Below, piece by piece: positions 16,153-26,123 of a stretch of DNA of 64,000 nt. Both the position numbers and the translations under genes were made by a program. Within the stretch, counting starts at the first letter, position 1; the number at the start of each line of letters is the position of its first letter. The stretch is taken from assembly GCF_024623455.1 (NCBI RefSeq), contig NZ_JANIPJ010000025.1:1-64000 (forward strand). Direction: 5' to 3'. This DNA is from Paenibacillus soyae (GTDB taxonomy: Bacteria; Bacillota; Bacilli; Paenibacillales; Paenibacillaceae). The notes beneath the pieces are model-generated. The model searched no databases. It was not told the DNA's origin and saw only the letters and a program-made list of their open reading frames with translations.

Positions 16153-17613
16153 ATGACAGCAGAAGTACGCGTGCGTTACGCCCCGTCGCCGACGGGTCAT
16201 TTGCATATCGGCAACGCGAGAACGGCCTTATTTAATTATTTATTCGCGAGAAACCAAGGCGGCAAGTTCATCATCCGTATCGAGGATACCGACGTGAAGC
16301 GCAACGTGGCGGGCGGCGAGGAAAATCAGCTGACCTACCTCAAGTGGCTCGGCATCGACTGGGACGAAAGCATCGACGTAGGCGGTGGCTACGGCCCGTA
16401 TCGCCAGACGGAGCGTCTCGATATCTACCGCCAGTACTGGCAGGAGCTTCTCGACAAAGGTCTCGCCTACCGCTGCTATTGCACGGAAGAAGAGCTCGAG
16501 CAGGAGCGCGAAGAGCAGCAGTCGCGGGGCGAAACGCCGCGCTACTCCGGCAAGCACCGCGACCTGACGCCTGAGCAGCAGCAGGCATACGAGGCGGAGG
16601 GCCGCGTCGCGAGCATCCGATTCAGAGTGCCGGAGAACAAAACCTACACGTTCGACGACATGGTCAAAGGAACGATCAGCTTCGACACGACCGAGATGGG
16701 CGATTTCGTCATCGTGAAGAAGGACGGCATCCCGACGTATAACTTTGCCGTTGTACTCGACGACCATCTCATGAAGATCAGCCATGTGCTCCGCGGAGAG
16801 GACCACATCTCCAACACGCCGCGCCAGCTCATGATCTACGAAGCGTTCGGCTGGGAGCCGCCGATATTCGGCCATATGACGTTGATCGTCAACGAGAACC
16901 GGAAGAAGCTCAGCAAGCGCGACGAGTCGATCATTCAGTTCATCTCCCAGTACGACGATCTTGGCTACTTGCCGGAGGCGATGTTCAACTTCATTACGCT
17001 TCTCGGCTGGTCGCCGGAGGGCGAGCAGGAGATGTTCACGCGCGAAGAGCTGATTCAGGTGTTCAACGCGGAACGTCTCAGCAAGAGCCCGGCGGTGTTC
17101 GATACGCAGAAGCTCAGCTGGATGAACAATGAATATATCAAAAAAGCCGATCTCCCGCGCATCGTCGACATGTGCCTGCCGCATCTTCGCAAAGCCGGCT
17201 GCATTCCGGATACGCTGGACGCGGACGGCAGGGAGTGGGTCACGCAGCTGGTAGGCCTGCATCAGGATAAGCTGCGAAGCGCTTCGGACATTGTTTCCGT
17301 GACGGAGCTGTTCTTCCGCGAAAACGTCGTCGACGAAGAAGAAGCGACGGCCGTGCTGGCCGAAGAGCAGGTTCCGACGGTGCTTCAGGCGTTCCTGAGC
17401 CTTATCGAGTCCGGAGCGGCGCCGTTTACGGTAGACGGCATCAAGGATATGATCAAAACCGTGCAGAAGGATACCGGCTTCAAAGGCAAAGCCTTGTTCA
17501 TGCCGATTCGCGCGGCGCTGACCGGGCAGACGCATGGTCCGGATTTGAACCAATCCATCGCGCTTCTTGGAGAGGCGAAGATCGTGGCGAGATTGAAGCA
17601 GCGCTTGGCCTAG
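16153..17613 (+). CDS. gltX: Glutamyl-tRNA synthetase
   Basis: 486-residue class Ib aminoacyl-tRNA synthetase. The HIGH-type motif is PSPTGHLHIGNARTA and the KMSKS-type motif is KKLSKRDESI. Bacilli lack GlnRS, so this enzyme is probably non-discriminating and also charges tRNA-Gln with Glu for the GatCAB route (established for the group). The ATG at 16153 has GGGAGG upstream; an upstream in-frame ATG at 16066 lies in the repeat region. It is separated from ispF by about 590 nt of repeats, unlike the tight spacing usual in Bacilli. Confidence 0.97.
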   Translation: MTAEVRVRYAPSPTGHLHIGNARTALFNYLFARNQGGKFIIRIEDTDVKRNVAGGEENQLTYLKWLGIDWDESIDVGGGYGPYRQTERLDIYRQYWQELLDKGLAYRCYCTEEELEQEREEQQSRGETPRYSGKHRDLTPEQQQAYEAEGRVASIRFRVPENKTYTFDDMVKGTISFDTTEMGDFVIVKKDGIPTYNFAVVLDDHLMKISHVLRGEDHISNTPRQLMIYEAFGWEPPIFGHMTLIVNENRKKLSKRDESIIQFISQYDDLGYLPEAMFNFITLLGWSPEGEQEMFTREELIQVFNAERLSKSPAVFDTQKLSWMNNEYIKKADLPRIVDMCLPHLRKAGCIPDTLDADGREWVTQLVGLHQDKLRSASDIVSVTELFFRENVVDEEEATAVLAEEQVPTVLQAFLSLIESGAAPFTVDGIKDMIKTVQKDTGFKGKALFMPIRAALTGQTHGPDLNQSIALLGEAKIVARLKQRLA

Positions 17614-17654
17614 ACGGAGGCGGCCTTCTTTTGGGTATCGTTTCGGTAAAGCAC

Positions 17655-17681
17655 TTGCGCTTTGGCACGATACGGTATACT
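17655..17681 (+). promoter_or_regulatory. Possible promoter of the cysE T-box transcript
   Basis: TTGCGC (17655-17660), 15-bp spacer, TATACT (17676-17681). The spacer is short and the -35 weak, but no better promoter was found before the T-box. If used, the transcript would include the repeat element at 17701-17865 in its leader. Confidence 0.35.
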
Positions 17682-17700
17682 ATGACTAGTAATAATGAAT

Positions 17701-17865
17701 GTTCAAAATGTCCGGTTTTCAGCACCGAGAAGGTCGGATGAAGCTAGGAAGTGAGGAGCGGAGCGTAGTGGAGCTACGTGAGCACCGGAAATTCCGGCTG
17801 AATTCGATATTCGACGTCGAGTATGCTTCCTGATACGCTTCGTGATCAAAAGTGGACTTTTGAAC
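17701..17865. repeat. Dispersed repeat, copy 1 (165 bp, terminal inverted repeats)
   Basis: The ends form an inverted repeat (GTTCAAAATGTCC at the left, GGACTTTTGAAC at the right). The interior holds a CGTAG-TGGAG-CTACG hairpin and a CCGGAA-ATTCCGG hairpin. A second copy with the same ends and most of the same interior lies at 20958-21160. No coding potential. It looks like a small palindromic intergenic repeat, comparable in style to BOX/ERIC or MITE elements. My impression is that similar elements recur in Paenibacillus genomes; this would need a search. Confidence 0.85.
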
Positions 17866-17887
17866 TGCCTTTAATAAGCCATCGGCC

Positions 17888-18226
17888 ATGAACAGGAGAA
17901 GTACGTTAGGCTAAGGATTCGCAGAGAGGACAACCGACATTCGAATCGATGCCGCGAACGCGGACGTAACGAGAATGAGGCTGCAAGTTGTCCAGTCCGC
18001 CTATTACGGAAACATGCACCTGGGAGCCTTGCTCCGAGCCGCATTCGATAAGAGGTTCACCCTCTGAAGGGACGCGGTGTAGGCGGCAACGTATCGTCTG
18101 CGTTAAAGACCGCAAGAGATGTTCGGCCGTATTAGGCGATTTCGCCTATCGTACGCGCCGTTCAAGCAGAGTGGAACCGCGAACGTACACGCCTCTGCAG
18201 CTTTTATGCTGCAGGGGCTTTTTTTG
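17888..18226 (+). ncRNA. T-box riboswitch with cysteine specifier, upstream of cysE-cysS
   Basis: Stem I elements are visible: AGTA (near 17900), AGAGAG (near 17923) and the apical GGCTGCAAG segment (near 17979). The proposed specifier is TGC (Cys) at 18015-18017, within ACATGCACCTGGGAGC, a typical specifier context. The conserved T-box sequence AGAGTGGAACCGCG lies at 18168-18181 and pairs in the antiterminator. A terminator follows. Uncharged tRNA-Cys would stabilise the antiterminator and switch on cysE and cysS. Stem I seems to carry an extra arm around 17935-17975. Confidence 0.93.
18191..18226 (+). terminator. T-box controlled terminator
   Basis: Stem GCCTCTGCAGC / GCTGCAGGGGC with loop TTTTAT, followed by TTTTTTT. 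This is the attenuator of the cysteine T-box and competes with the antiterminator helix. Confidence 0.93.
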
Positions 18227-18402
18227 TTGCCGTGGAGGTAGAGCCGCCGATCGCCGCACAAGCGAAAAGGCCGCAGCCGCGCACGGATAGGGGAACCGGC
18301 GCCGCAGCCAGAGCAAATAGCTTCAGCATCTTAGACGCGTATCCGCGTTCCCGGCTTTCATCGGAGAGTCATTGTTTTGGCAGCATGGAGGGAGAGGTCA
18401 TT

Positions 18403-19066
18403 ATGCTACGACAGTTTCGTTCGGACGTGCGGACCGTGTTTGAGAACGATCCGGCGGCCCGGAGCCGGTTCGAGGTGGTATTCACCTACTCGGGAGTCCA
18501 CGCGATCTGGGCGCACCGCCTGGCGCATGGGCTGTACAAGAGGCGATGGTTCACGCTCGCCCGGGTCATCTCGCAGATCAGCCGGTTCATGACCGGCATC
18601 GAGATTCATCCTGGCGCGAGGATCGGCCAGCGGCTTTTTATCGACCATGGCATGGGCGTCGTCATCGGGGAGACGTGCGAGATCGGAGACGACGTCGTCA
18701 TCTATCAAGGGGTCACGCTTGGCGGGACGGGCAAAGAAAAAGGTAAGAGGCATCCAACGATTGGCAATAATGTGGTTATCGGCTCCGGCGCGAAGGTGCT
18801 CGGTTCCTTCACGGTCGGAGATAATTCGAATATCGGATCGAACGCAGTCGTGCTGCGCGAGGTGCCGGACAACTGCACCGTCGTCGGCAACCCGGGACGC
18901 GTCGTCAAACGGAACGGGGAGCGGGTAGGCGACCGGCTCGACCACAAGCAGCTCCCGGATCCGGTTATCGAGATACTGAAGTCCATGAAGAAGGAAATCG
19001 AGGATTTGAAGAAGGAACTCCGCGACAAGGGCAAACCGAATACAATTGAAGAAGGAGAATGGACGG

Positions 19067-19086
<20 letters not shown>
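18403..19086 (+). CDS. cysE: Serine O-acetyltransferase
   Basis: 227 residues. It makes O-acetyl-L-serine from serine and acetyl-CoA, the first step of cysteine synthesis. A short N-terminal helical part precedes the left-handed beta helix with hexapeptide repeats (IEIHPGARIGQRLFIDHGMGVVIGETCEIGDDVVIYQGVTLGG), containing the catalytic DHG His. A charged C-terminal helix follows. The start is ATG 18403 with GGAGGGAGAGG upstream. It overlaps cysS by 20 nt, and both are under the cysteine T-box. Confidence 0.96.
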
Positions 19087-20478
<1,392 letters not shown>

Positions 20479-20482
<4 letters not shown>

Positions 20483-20937
20483 TGGGGCCGGACGCATTCC
20501 CGAATAAAGCGGAGGAGGGCGGCGGCAATCCGCTTGCTTTTCACGCTCCAGCGCAGAAGACCGGATTGATTAATCCGGTCGTGCTCGCCTATATGGGAGA
20601 TGCCGTATTCGAGCTGCTGGTTCGGCAATATCTCATCTCGCTGCCCAACAATAAGTCGCATCATCTGCACAAAGAAGCGACAAAGCTTGTATCGGCCAAA
20701 GCGCAGAAGGCGATCCTGGAGAAATGGCAGCCGCATCTGACGGTGGAGGAAGCGGATATCGTGCGCCGGGGACGGAACACGAAGTCCGGATCGCCGCCCA
20801 AAAACGCGGATCCCGCCGATTACCGGCACGCGACCGCGCTCGAATGTCTGATCGGGCATCTCTATTTCGAAGGCAAGCTCGGACGTATCCAGGAGCTGTT
20901 CGAGATCGCCCTCGGCGATCGGGAGCTCGCCACCTAA
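20479..20937 (+). CDS. mrnC: Mini-ribonuclease III
   Basis: 152 residues. It is a dimeric RNase III-type catalytic domain without the double-stranded RNA-binding domain; in Bacillus it matures 23S rRNA ends. Family features: NPVVLAYMGDAVFELLVRQYL (with the catalytic Asp of the RNase III signature) and a second acidic motif near HATALECLIGHLYFEGK. The start overlaps the cysS stop by 4 nt (ATGA), the usual order in Bacilli. Confidence 0.95.
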
Positions 20938-20957
20938 TGTATTTTTTATAAATGGAT

Positions 20958-21160
20958 GTTCAAAAAGTCTGGCTTTCAGCACCGAGAAGATTGGATGAAG
21001 CTAGAAACTGAGGAACGGAACGTAGCAGAGCTACGTGAGTACCTCAAATGTTTCCGAAGGAAACATACTTCGTAAGCATACGCTGTTTCGGCTGAATTCA
21101 ATATTCGATGTCGAGTAAGCTTCATGCGATGCTTCGTGATCAAAGTCGGGCTTTTTGAAC
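20958..21160. repeat. Dispersed repeat, copy 2 (203 bp) between mrnC and rlmB
   Basis: It has the same ends as copy 1: GTTCAAAAAGTC on the left, GCTTTTTGAAC on the right. The CGTAG-CAGAG-CTACG inner hairpin is kept with a changed loop. It differs by an internal segment near 21045-21095 that adds a TGTTTCC-GAA-GGAAACA hairpin where copy 1 has CCGGAAATTCCGG. It lies inside the cysE-cysS-mrnC-rlmB transcription unit, so the element would be carried in the mRNA. Confidence 0.85.
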
Positions 21161-21185
21161 TACCTTTAATGACAGGAGGACAATC

Positions 21186-21941
21186 ATGTCCGTTGAAGTT
21201 AACCAAGAAGAACTTATCGCCGGCAAGCATCCGGTTCTGGAAGCGCTGCGTTCCGGGCGGGAGATCAATAAAATATGGATTGCCGAAGGCGCGCAGAAGA
21301 GCATGACCCAGCCCATCACGGCCGAAGCGAAGAAGCTGGGCATCGTCGTCCAATTCGTCGATAAGCGCAAGCTCGACACGATGGCGGCGGGCGTAGCCCA
21401 TCAAGGGGTTATCGCGCAAGCGGCCGCCTTCGCGTACGCCGAGGTGGAGGACATCCTCGCGGCGGCGCAGACGAAGAACGAAACTCCGTTTATTTTGCTT
21501 CTCGACGAAATCGAAGATCCACATAATCTGGGCTCCATCCTCCGTACGGCTGAATGCACGGGCGTGCACGGCGTTATCATTCCGAAGCGCCGCGCGGCGG
21601 GGCTTACGACCACGGTGCTGAAGACGTCTGCTGGCGCGGCGGAGCACGTGCCGGTCGCCCGGGTGACGAATCTGGCGCAGACGATCGACAAGCTGAAGGA
21701 AGCGGGCGTATGGGTCGCGGGAACGGATGTCGGGGCGAAGCAGGATGTGTACAAGACCAAGTTCGATATGCCCCTCGCCATTGTCATAGGGAACGAAAGC
21801 AAAGGAATGGGGCGTCTCATTAAGGAAAAATGCGATTTTCTCGTGAAGCTTCCGATGCTGGGCCAATTAAATTCCTTGAACGCGTCCGTAGCCGCCGGCG
21901 TGCTGATGTACGAGGTTGTCAGGCAGCGCCGGAGTCTGTAG
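21186..21941 (+). CDS. rlmB: 23S rRNA (guanosine-2'-O)-methyltransferase RlmB
   Basis: 251 residues of the SpoU/TrmH family. The N-terminal L30e-like substrate-binding domain starts ELIAGKHPVLEALRSG. The C-terminal trefoil-knot SPOUT domain contains the three motifs: EIEDPHNLGSILRTAE, VIGNESKGM and IPMLGQLNSLNAS-like (here LPMLGQLNSLNASVAAG). It modifies the G2251-equivalent in the peptidyl-transferase loop. The ribosome binding site GACAGGAGG precedes ATG. It follows the repeat element and is coupled to rae1. Confidence 0.95.
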   Translation: MSVEVNQEELIAGKHPVLEALRSGREINKIWIAEGAQKSMTQPITAEAKKLGIVVQFVDKRKLDTMAAGVAHQGVIAQAAAFAYAEVEDILAAAQTKNETPFILLLDEIEDPHNLGSILRTAECTGVHGVIIPKRRAAGLTTTVLKTSAGAAEHVPVARVTNLAQTIDKLKEAGVWVAGTDVGAKQDVYKTKFDMPLAIVIGNESKGMGRLIKEKCDFLVKLPMLGQLNSLNASVAAGVLMYEVVRQRRSL

Positions 21942-21944
21942 GCC

Positions 21945-22469
21945 ATGAACCGGCGCAATGACGTCCTTCTCGTGGACGGCTACAACATGATCGGCGCCTG
22001 GCCGGAGCTCGCGAGGCTCAAGGAACACGATTTGGAGGACGCGCGCGACAAGCTTCTGGATATGATGGCCGATTACCAAGGGTTCACGGGCATGCAGGTC
22101 TACGTCATATTCGACGCGCATCAAGTGCCCGGCCTGGGCAAAACGTTCAAGCAGCATCAGCTGACGGTCGTGTATACGAAAGAGAAGGAAACGGCGGACG
22201 AATGCATCGAGAGATTGTGCAACGAGCTGATCGCGAGACGGCGCAATCTCTACGTGGCGACATCCGACATGATCGAGCAGCACGTCGCTTTCGGCAAGGG
22301 CGCGCTGCGCGTCTCGGCCCGGGAGCTGCTCATCGACATCGGGCAGAACCGCAAGCAGATCGAGCAGTCGATCCGGGAGGAGAAGCAGGTGAAGCGCAAC
22401 TCCTTGGACCAGAACGTCAGCCTCGATGTATGGAGTAAGCTGGAACGATTGCGAAGAGGCGGAAAATAG
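21945..22469 (+). CDS. rae1: Ribosome-associated endoribonuclease Rae1 (YacP, NYN domain)
   Basis: 174 residues. The NYN (PIN-like) fold is marked by LLVDGYNMIGAW at the N-terminus, VIFDAHQVPG, and ADECIERLCNEL then VATSDMIEQ. These supply the acidic metal-binding residues. In Bacillus subtilis, Rae1 enters the ribosomal A site and cleaves mRNA in a translation-dependent way. It starts 3 nt after the rlmB stop; no independent strong ribosome binding site is present, so coupling is likely. Confidence 0.94.
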   Translation: MNRRNDVLLVDGYNMIGAWPELARLKEHDLEDARDKLLDMMADYQGFTGMQVYVIFDAHQVPGLGKTFKQHQLTVVYTKEKETADECIERLCNELIARRRNLYVATSDMIEQHVAFGKGALRVSARELLIDIGQNRKQIEQSIREEKQVKRNSLDQNVSLDVWSKLERLRRGGK

Positions 22470-22558
22470 CGGCGAAGCAAGCATCGCGGACTCTTTCAAA
22501 CTGTGGCACAAAGTTACATTTTTGCTATAAAATCGATAGTTTTCGGGGATCGGATCGG

Positions 22559-22588
22559 TTGACGTTGTAAGGTTACATAATGTATACT
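22559..22588 (+). promoter_or_regulatory. Probable sigma-A promoter of sigH
   Basis: TTGACG (22559-22564), 18-bp spacer, TATACT (22583-22588), about 100 nt before the sigH start. In Bacillus, spo0H has a vegetative promoter repressed by AbrB. The AT-rich stretch just upstream would fit that, but it is not a defined site. Confidence 0.6.
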
Positions 22589-22685
22589 GACATCATGTTT
22601 CAAGCGATCTTTCATGCGGAAATGGCGCAATCATATAAACTCGAAATCTAGCGCGGCGTACGCCTTGCAGGCCGGAGGGATAGAC

Positions 22686-23339
22686 GTGAGTATCGACCTC
22701 AAAGAGTGGAGTACGCTCGAATATGAGTGCAGCGCAGACGAAGACATCGTAGAGGCGGTCCGTAACGGCGACAGCATAGCGCTGGAGTATTTGATTAACA
22801 AATATAAGAATTTCGTGAGAGCGAAGGCGAGATCGTACTTTCTGATCGGCGCCGACCGCGAGGATATCGTTCAGGAAGGCATGATCGGCTTATATAAGGC
22901 GATCCGCGATTTTAAAGGGGACAAGCTGGCGAGCTTTAAGGCGTTCGCCGAGCTGTGCATCACTCGCCAGATCATTACGGCGATTAAGACCGCGACCCGG
23001 CAGAAGCATATTCCTCTCAATTCTTATGTTTCGTTAGACAAGCCCATCTATGACGAGGATTCCGACCGGACTTTGCTCGACGTCATTTGCGGCACCCGAG
23101 TGTCCGACCCCGAGGAACTGATCATTAACCAAGAAGAATTTGTCGGTCTGGAAGATAAGATGTCCGAGATTCTGAGCGATCTGGAACGAAAGGTTCTCAT
23201 GCTCTATCTCGACGGGAGATCCTATCAAGAGATCGCGGTCGATCTCGACAGGCATGTGAAATCCATCGACAATGCTCTTCAGCGCGTGAAGCGCAAGCTG
23301 GAGAAGTATTTGGAGGTTCGCGATTTCGGAAACGTATAG
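22686..23339 (+). CDS. sigH: RNA polymerase sigma-H factor
   Basis: 217-residue sigma-70 type factor for stationary phase, competence and sporulation initiation. Region 2 is clear (YLINKYKNFVRAKARSYFLIGADREDIVQEGMIGLYKAIRDF) and so is region 4 (ERKVLMLYLDGRSYQEIAVDLDRHVKSIDNALQRVKRKLE). The start is GTG 22686 with GGAGGG 6 nt upstream, matching the family N-terminus. The frame is open to 22614, but that part contains no conserved residues. It has a dedicated promoter and terminator. Confidence 0.95.
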   Translation: MSIDLKEWSTLEYECSADEDIVEAVRNGDSIALEYLINKYKNFVRAKARSYFLIGADREDIVQEGMIGLYKAIRDFKGDKLASFKAFAELCITRQIITAIKTATRQKHIPLNSYVSLDKPIYDEDSDRTLLDVICGTRVSDPEELIINQEEFVGLEDKMSEILSDLERKVLMLYLDGRSYQEIAVDLDRHVKSIDNALQRVKRKLEKYLEVRDFGNV

Positions 23340-23355
23340 ACGAACATGAACGGCG

Positions 23356-23408
23356 GACTGTCTTATCTGTCTGACTTTTTCAGGCGGAGAAGGCAGTCTT
23401 TTGGTTTT
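23356..23408 (+). terminator. Terminator after sigH
   Basis: Stem GACTGTCTT (23356-23364) / AAGGCAGTC (23390-23398), one G-U pair, with an inner CTGA/TCAG-type hairpin, then TTTTGGTTTT. It separates sigH from the rpmG promoter. Confidence 0.75.
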
Positions 23409-23494
23409 AAAGTCCGCGGTTTAGACCATACTGGTAGAATCCAATCCGGGGTCGCGGTGCCAGTATTTCACACGCATATAACCGACATCTTTCG

Positions 23495-23523
23495 TTGACA
23501 CGGGGTATGCGCTGTGATAAAGT
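23495..23523 (+). promoter_or_regulatory. Promoter of the rpmG-secE-nusG operon
   Basis: A perfect -35 TTGACA (23495-23500), 17-bp spacer, TAAAGT (23518-23523) preceded by a TGTGA extended -10-like sequence. It leaves a leader of about 105 nt before rpmG. Confidence 0.65.
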
Positions 23524-23634
23524 GTTTAGGTAGGCCTGAATTCGAGGTTTTTTTCGTATTGGCGATGGAATCAATGAAATTCATATAGAGCTTCAATGAT
23601 TCGTATTTTTAAGCAGTTCGGGAGGTGTAATTCA

Positions 23635-23784
23635 ATGCGGGTAATCATCACGTTGGCATGCACAAACTGCAAACAAAGAAACTATGCGACAACCAAGAAC
23701 AAGCGCAATCACCCCGACCGCATCGAGTTGAAGAAGTTTTGCAAGTTCTGTAACGAGCAGACTCCTCATCGCGAGACGCGATAG
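23635..23784 (+). CDS. rpmG: 50S ribosomal protein L33
   Basis: 49 residues. It is the zinc-binding (C+) type of L33: CTNC near the N-terminus and CKFC near the C-terminus. The start ATG 23635 has GGGAGGTG upstream; an in-frame start at 23596 lacks a site. It leads the secE-nusG operon, as usual in Bacilli. Confidence 0.96.
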   Translation: MRVIITLACTNCKQRNYATTKNKRNHPDRIELKKFCKFCNEQTPHRETR

Positions 23785-23802
23785 TCCATTGGAGGTGTTA
23801 CC

Positions 23803-24012
23803 GTGGCGTTTTTGGCGAGACTGAAGCAGGGCTTTGGTACGACGTTTAGTTTTTTTGCCGACAGCTGGGCGGAGCTGAAGAAGGTTCGCTGGCCAAGTCG
23901 TAAAGAGCTCACCAGTTATTCTTTGATCGTGTTCTTCACGGTTATCGCGGTGACGATTTACTTCTGGCTTCTTGACATCGGGATCTCGGAATTGGTTCAG
24001 CTGATTGTCTAA
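23803..24012 (+). CDS. secE: Preprotein translocase subunit SecE
   Basis: 69 residues with one C-terminal transmembrane helix (SLIVFFTVIAVTIYFWLLDIG) preceded by the conserved amphipathic segment SWAELKKVRWPSRKEL. It is an essential clamp of the SecYEG channel. GTG start, with GGAGGTG 5 nt upstream, 18 nt after rpmG. Confidence 0.96.
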   Translation: MAFLARLKQGFGTTFSFFADSWAELKKVRWPSRKELTSYSLIVFFTVIAVTIYFWLLDIGISELVQLIV

Positions 24013-24036
24013 GAAGGGACCAAAGGTGGATTATTG

Positions 24037-24570
24037 ATGGAAAAAAGATGGTATGTCGTGCATACTTACTCCGGCTATGAGAACAAAGTGAAAACCAATC
24101 TGGAGCGCCGGGTTGAATCAATGGGCATGGAGGACAAGATCTTCCGCGTGCTTGTTCCTATGGAAGACGAAGTGGTAGAGAAGGACGGGAAGAAAAAAAC
24201 CGTTCAGCGCAAGGTCTACCCTGGCTACGTTCTTGTGGAAATGGTTCAAACCGACGATTCGTGGTACGTTGTTCGCAATACGCCTGGTGTAACGGGATTC
24301 GTAGGATCGACGGGATCCGGCTCCAAACCGACTCCTCTGCTGCCTGACGAAGTGGATCAGATTCTGAAACACATGGGCATGGAAGAGCCGAAGCCGAAGA
24401 TCGAGTACGAGCTGAAGGAAACCGTTCGCGTCAAAGAAGGTCCTTTTGCCGATTTTGTAGGTTCGGTAGAAGAGATATTGCTTGACAAAGCGAAGCTGAA
24501 AGTCCATGTTAACATGTTTGGCAGGGAAACCCCGCTTGAGCTGGATTACACTCAGGTGGAGAAGATATAA
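24037..24570 (+). CDS. nusG: Transcription elongation/antitermination factor NusG
   Basis: 177 residues. The NGN domain begins EKRWYVVHTYSGYENKVK and includes VYPGYVLVEM and VRNTPGVTGFVG. The C-terminal KOW domain is VRVKEGPFADFVGSVEEI. It binds RNA polymerase, and in Bacillus it promotes sequence-dependent pausing. The start ATG 24037 is 7 nt after AAAGGTGG; a TTG precedes it directly. The L11 gene follows after about 60 nt. Confidence 0.97.
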   Translation: MEKRWYVVHTYSGYENKVKTNLERRVESMGMEDKIFRVLVPMEDEVVEKDGKKKTVQRKVYPGYVLVEMVQTDDSWYVVRNTPGVTGFVGSTGSGSKPTPLLPDEVDQILKHMGMEEPKPKIEYELKETVRVKEGPFADFVGSVEEILLDKAKLKVHVNMFGRETPLELDYTQVEKI

Positions 24571-24629
24571 CTATCCGGTTTCCGGAGCAGGCGCATGCGC
24601 TTGTAAATTAAGGCAAGGAGGTGTGAATC

Positions 24630-25055
24630 ATGGCAAAAAAGGTCATCAAGATGGTCAAGCTGCAAGTTCCTGCAGGTAAAGCGAATCCGGCTCCTCCAAT
24701 CGGTCCGGCACTCGGTCAAGCAGGCGTTAACATCATGGCGTTCTGTAAAGAGTTCAACGCTCGTACAGCGGATCAAGCAGGTCTGATTATTCCAGTCGTG
24801 ATCACTGTATTCGAAGACCGTTCCTTCACATTCGAGACGAAGACTCCGCCGGCGGCAGTATTGCTCCGCGTAGCAGCTGGTATCGAGAAGGGTTCGGGCG
24901 AACCGAACAAGAAGAAAGTCGCTACTGTGAAGCGTGACAAAGTTCGCGAAATCGCAGAAACGAAAATGCAAGACCTGAACGCAGCTTCCGTTGAAGCGGC
25001 TATGCGTATGGTCGAAGGTACTGCTCGCAGCATGGGCGTTACAATCGTCGACTAA
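24630..25055 (+). CDS. rplK: 50S ribosomal protein L11
   Basis: 141 residues, standard length. The N-terminal KLQVPAGKANPAPPIGPALGQAGVNIMAFCKEFNA is the conserved thiostrepton-region domain; the C-terminal domain binds the 23S GTPase-associated centre. Strong AAGGAGGTG ribosome binding site. The 135-nt gap to rplA contains several small hairpins, including GATGTC-TTCG-GACATC at 25089-25104. Confidence 0.98.
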   Translation: MAKKVIKMVKLQVPAGKANPAPPIGPALGQAGVNIMAFCKEFNARTADQAGLIIPVVITVFEDRSFTFETKTPPAAVLLRVAAGIEKGSGEPNKKKVATVKRDKVREIAETKMQDLNAASVEAAMRMVEGTARSMGVTIVD

Positions 25056-25190
25056 TGCAGCCTTCGCTCGTATGAGCGTATGCATTCGGATGTCTTCGGA
25101 CATCTCGCTTAGCGAAGCATCCGCTTCGTGAAGTGGGAGGACCATCCCGGAATCGGGTGGACCGTTATAACCACAAAGGAGGAACTTACA

Positions 25191-25883
25191 ATGGCTAAAC
25201 ACGGCAAGAAATATGTAGAAGCTGCCAAGCTGATCGACAGCGAAGCAAGCTACGAGCCGCAAGAAGCGATCGAGCTTGTGAAGAAGGCGGCAACAGCTAA
25301 ATTCGACGAGTCCGTCGAAGTAGCGGTACGTCTGGGCGTAGACCCACGTAAACAAGACCAAGCGGTACGCGGCGTAGTCGTGCTCCCGCATGGCACAGGT
25401 AAGACAAAACGCGTTCTCGTTTTCGCAAAAGGCGAAAAAGTGAAAGAAGCGGAAGCTGCTGGCGCTGACTTTGTCGGCGATGCAGACATGATCAACAAAA
25501 TCCAACAAGGCTGGTTCGAATTCGACGTCTGCGTAGCGACGCCGGACATGATGGCTGAAGTTGGTAAGCTCGGCCGTATCCTGGGCGGTAAAGGCCTTAT
25601 GCCGAACCCGAAAGCAGGTACCGTAACGTTCGACGTTGCGAAAGCCGTTCAAGAAATCAAAGCAGGTAAGATCGAGTACCGTCTGGACAAAGCGGGTCAA
25701 ATCCACGCTCCAATCGGCAAAGTTTCGTTCGACGCTGAGAAGCTGAACGAAAACCTGAAAGCTCTGATCGACGCTCTGGTTCGCGCCAAACCGGCTGCAG
25801 CCAAAGGCGTTTACCTGAAAAACATCGCGGTTTCCTCCACAATGGGTCCTGGCGCTCGCGTCTCGACTGCATCGTTCCGCTAA
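25191..25883 (+). CDS. rplA: 50S ribosomal protein L1
   Basis: 230 residues, the usual size, forming the mobile L1 stalk. Motifs GVDPRKQDQAVRGVVVLPHGTGK and GRILGGKGLMPNPKAGTVT are diagnostic. ATG 25191 follows AAAGGAGG at 7-8 nt; the upstream open frame to 25128 is not conserved. It precedes the L10 leader. Confidence 0.98.
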   Translation: MAKHGKKYVEAAKLIDSEASYEPQEAIELVKKAATAKFDESVEVAVRLGVDPRKQDQAVRGVVVLPHGTGKTKRVLVFAKGEKVKEAEAAGADFVGDADMINKIQQGWFEFDVCVATPDMMAEVGKLGRILGGKGLMPNPKAGTVTFDVAKAVQEIKAGKIEYRLDKAGQIHAPIGKVSFDAEKLNENLKALIDALVRAKPAAAKGVYLKNIAVSSTMGPGARVSTASFR

Positions 25884-25914
25884 ACGGGGAGAAAACTCGG
25901 TTAACAATCGAACA

Positions 25915-26055
25915 CGCATACCGTAGACAGTAGGTGTCCGAGAGGACTTAATTTCCTACCGAGGTGTTATGATAAAACGTTTGAGAATGCGGCAGCTTGC
26001 CTGCCGCGCTCGTCAGGCGACATCATGGCCTTCGCAACGTCCGCGAAGGCCTTTC
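25915..26055 (+). ncRNA. Ribosomal protein L10 leader RNA with attenuator
   Basis: The region between rplA and rplJ carries the L10-leader hallmark CCGTAGACAGTAGGTG ... CCTACCGAGG around 25920-25967, the kink-turn-containing site for the L10(L12)4 complex. A terminator-like stem GGCCTTCGC / GCGAAGGCC (26027-26051) is followed by TTTCTC. Excess L10 complex is expected to stop transcription here (established for Bacillus rplJL). Confidence 0.88.
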
Positions 26056-26123
26056 TCATGCATCGAGGACAGGAATATCCATCGCATACACGGGATGTAT
26101 AACTATTACAGGAGGTGTACAGT

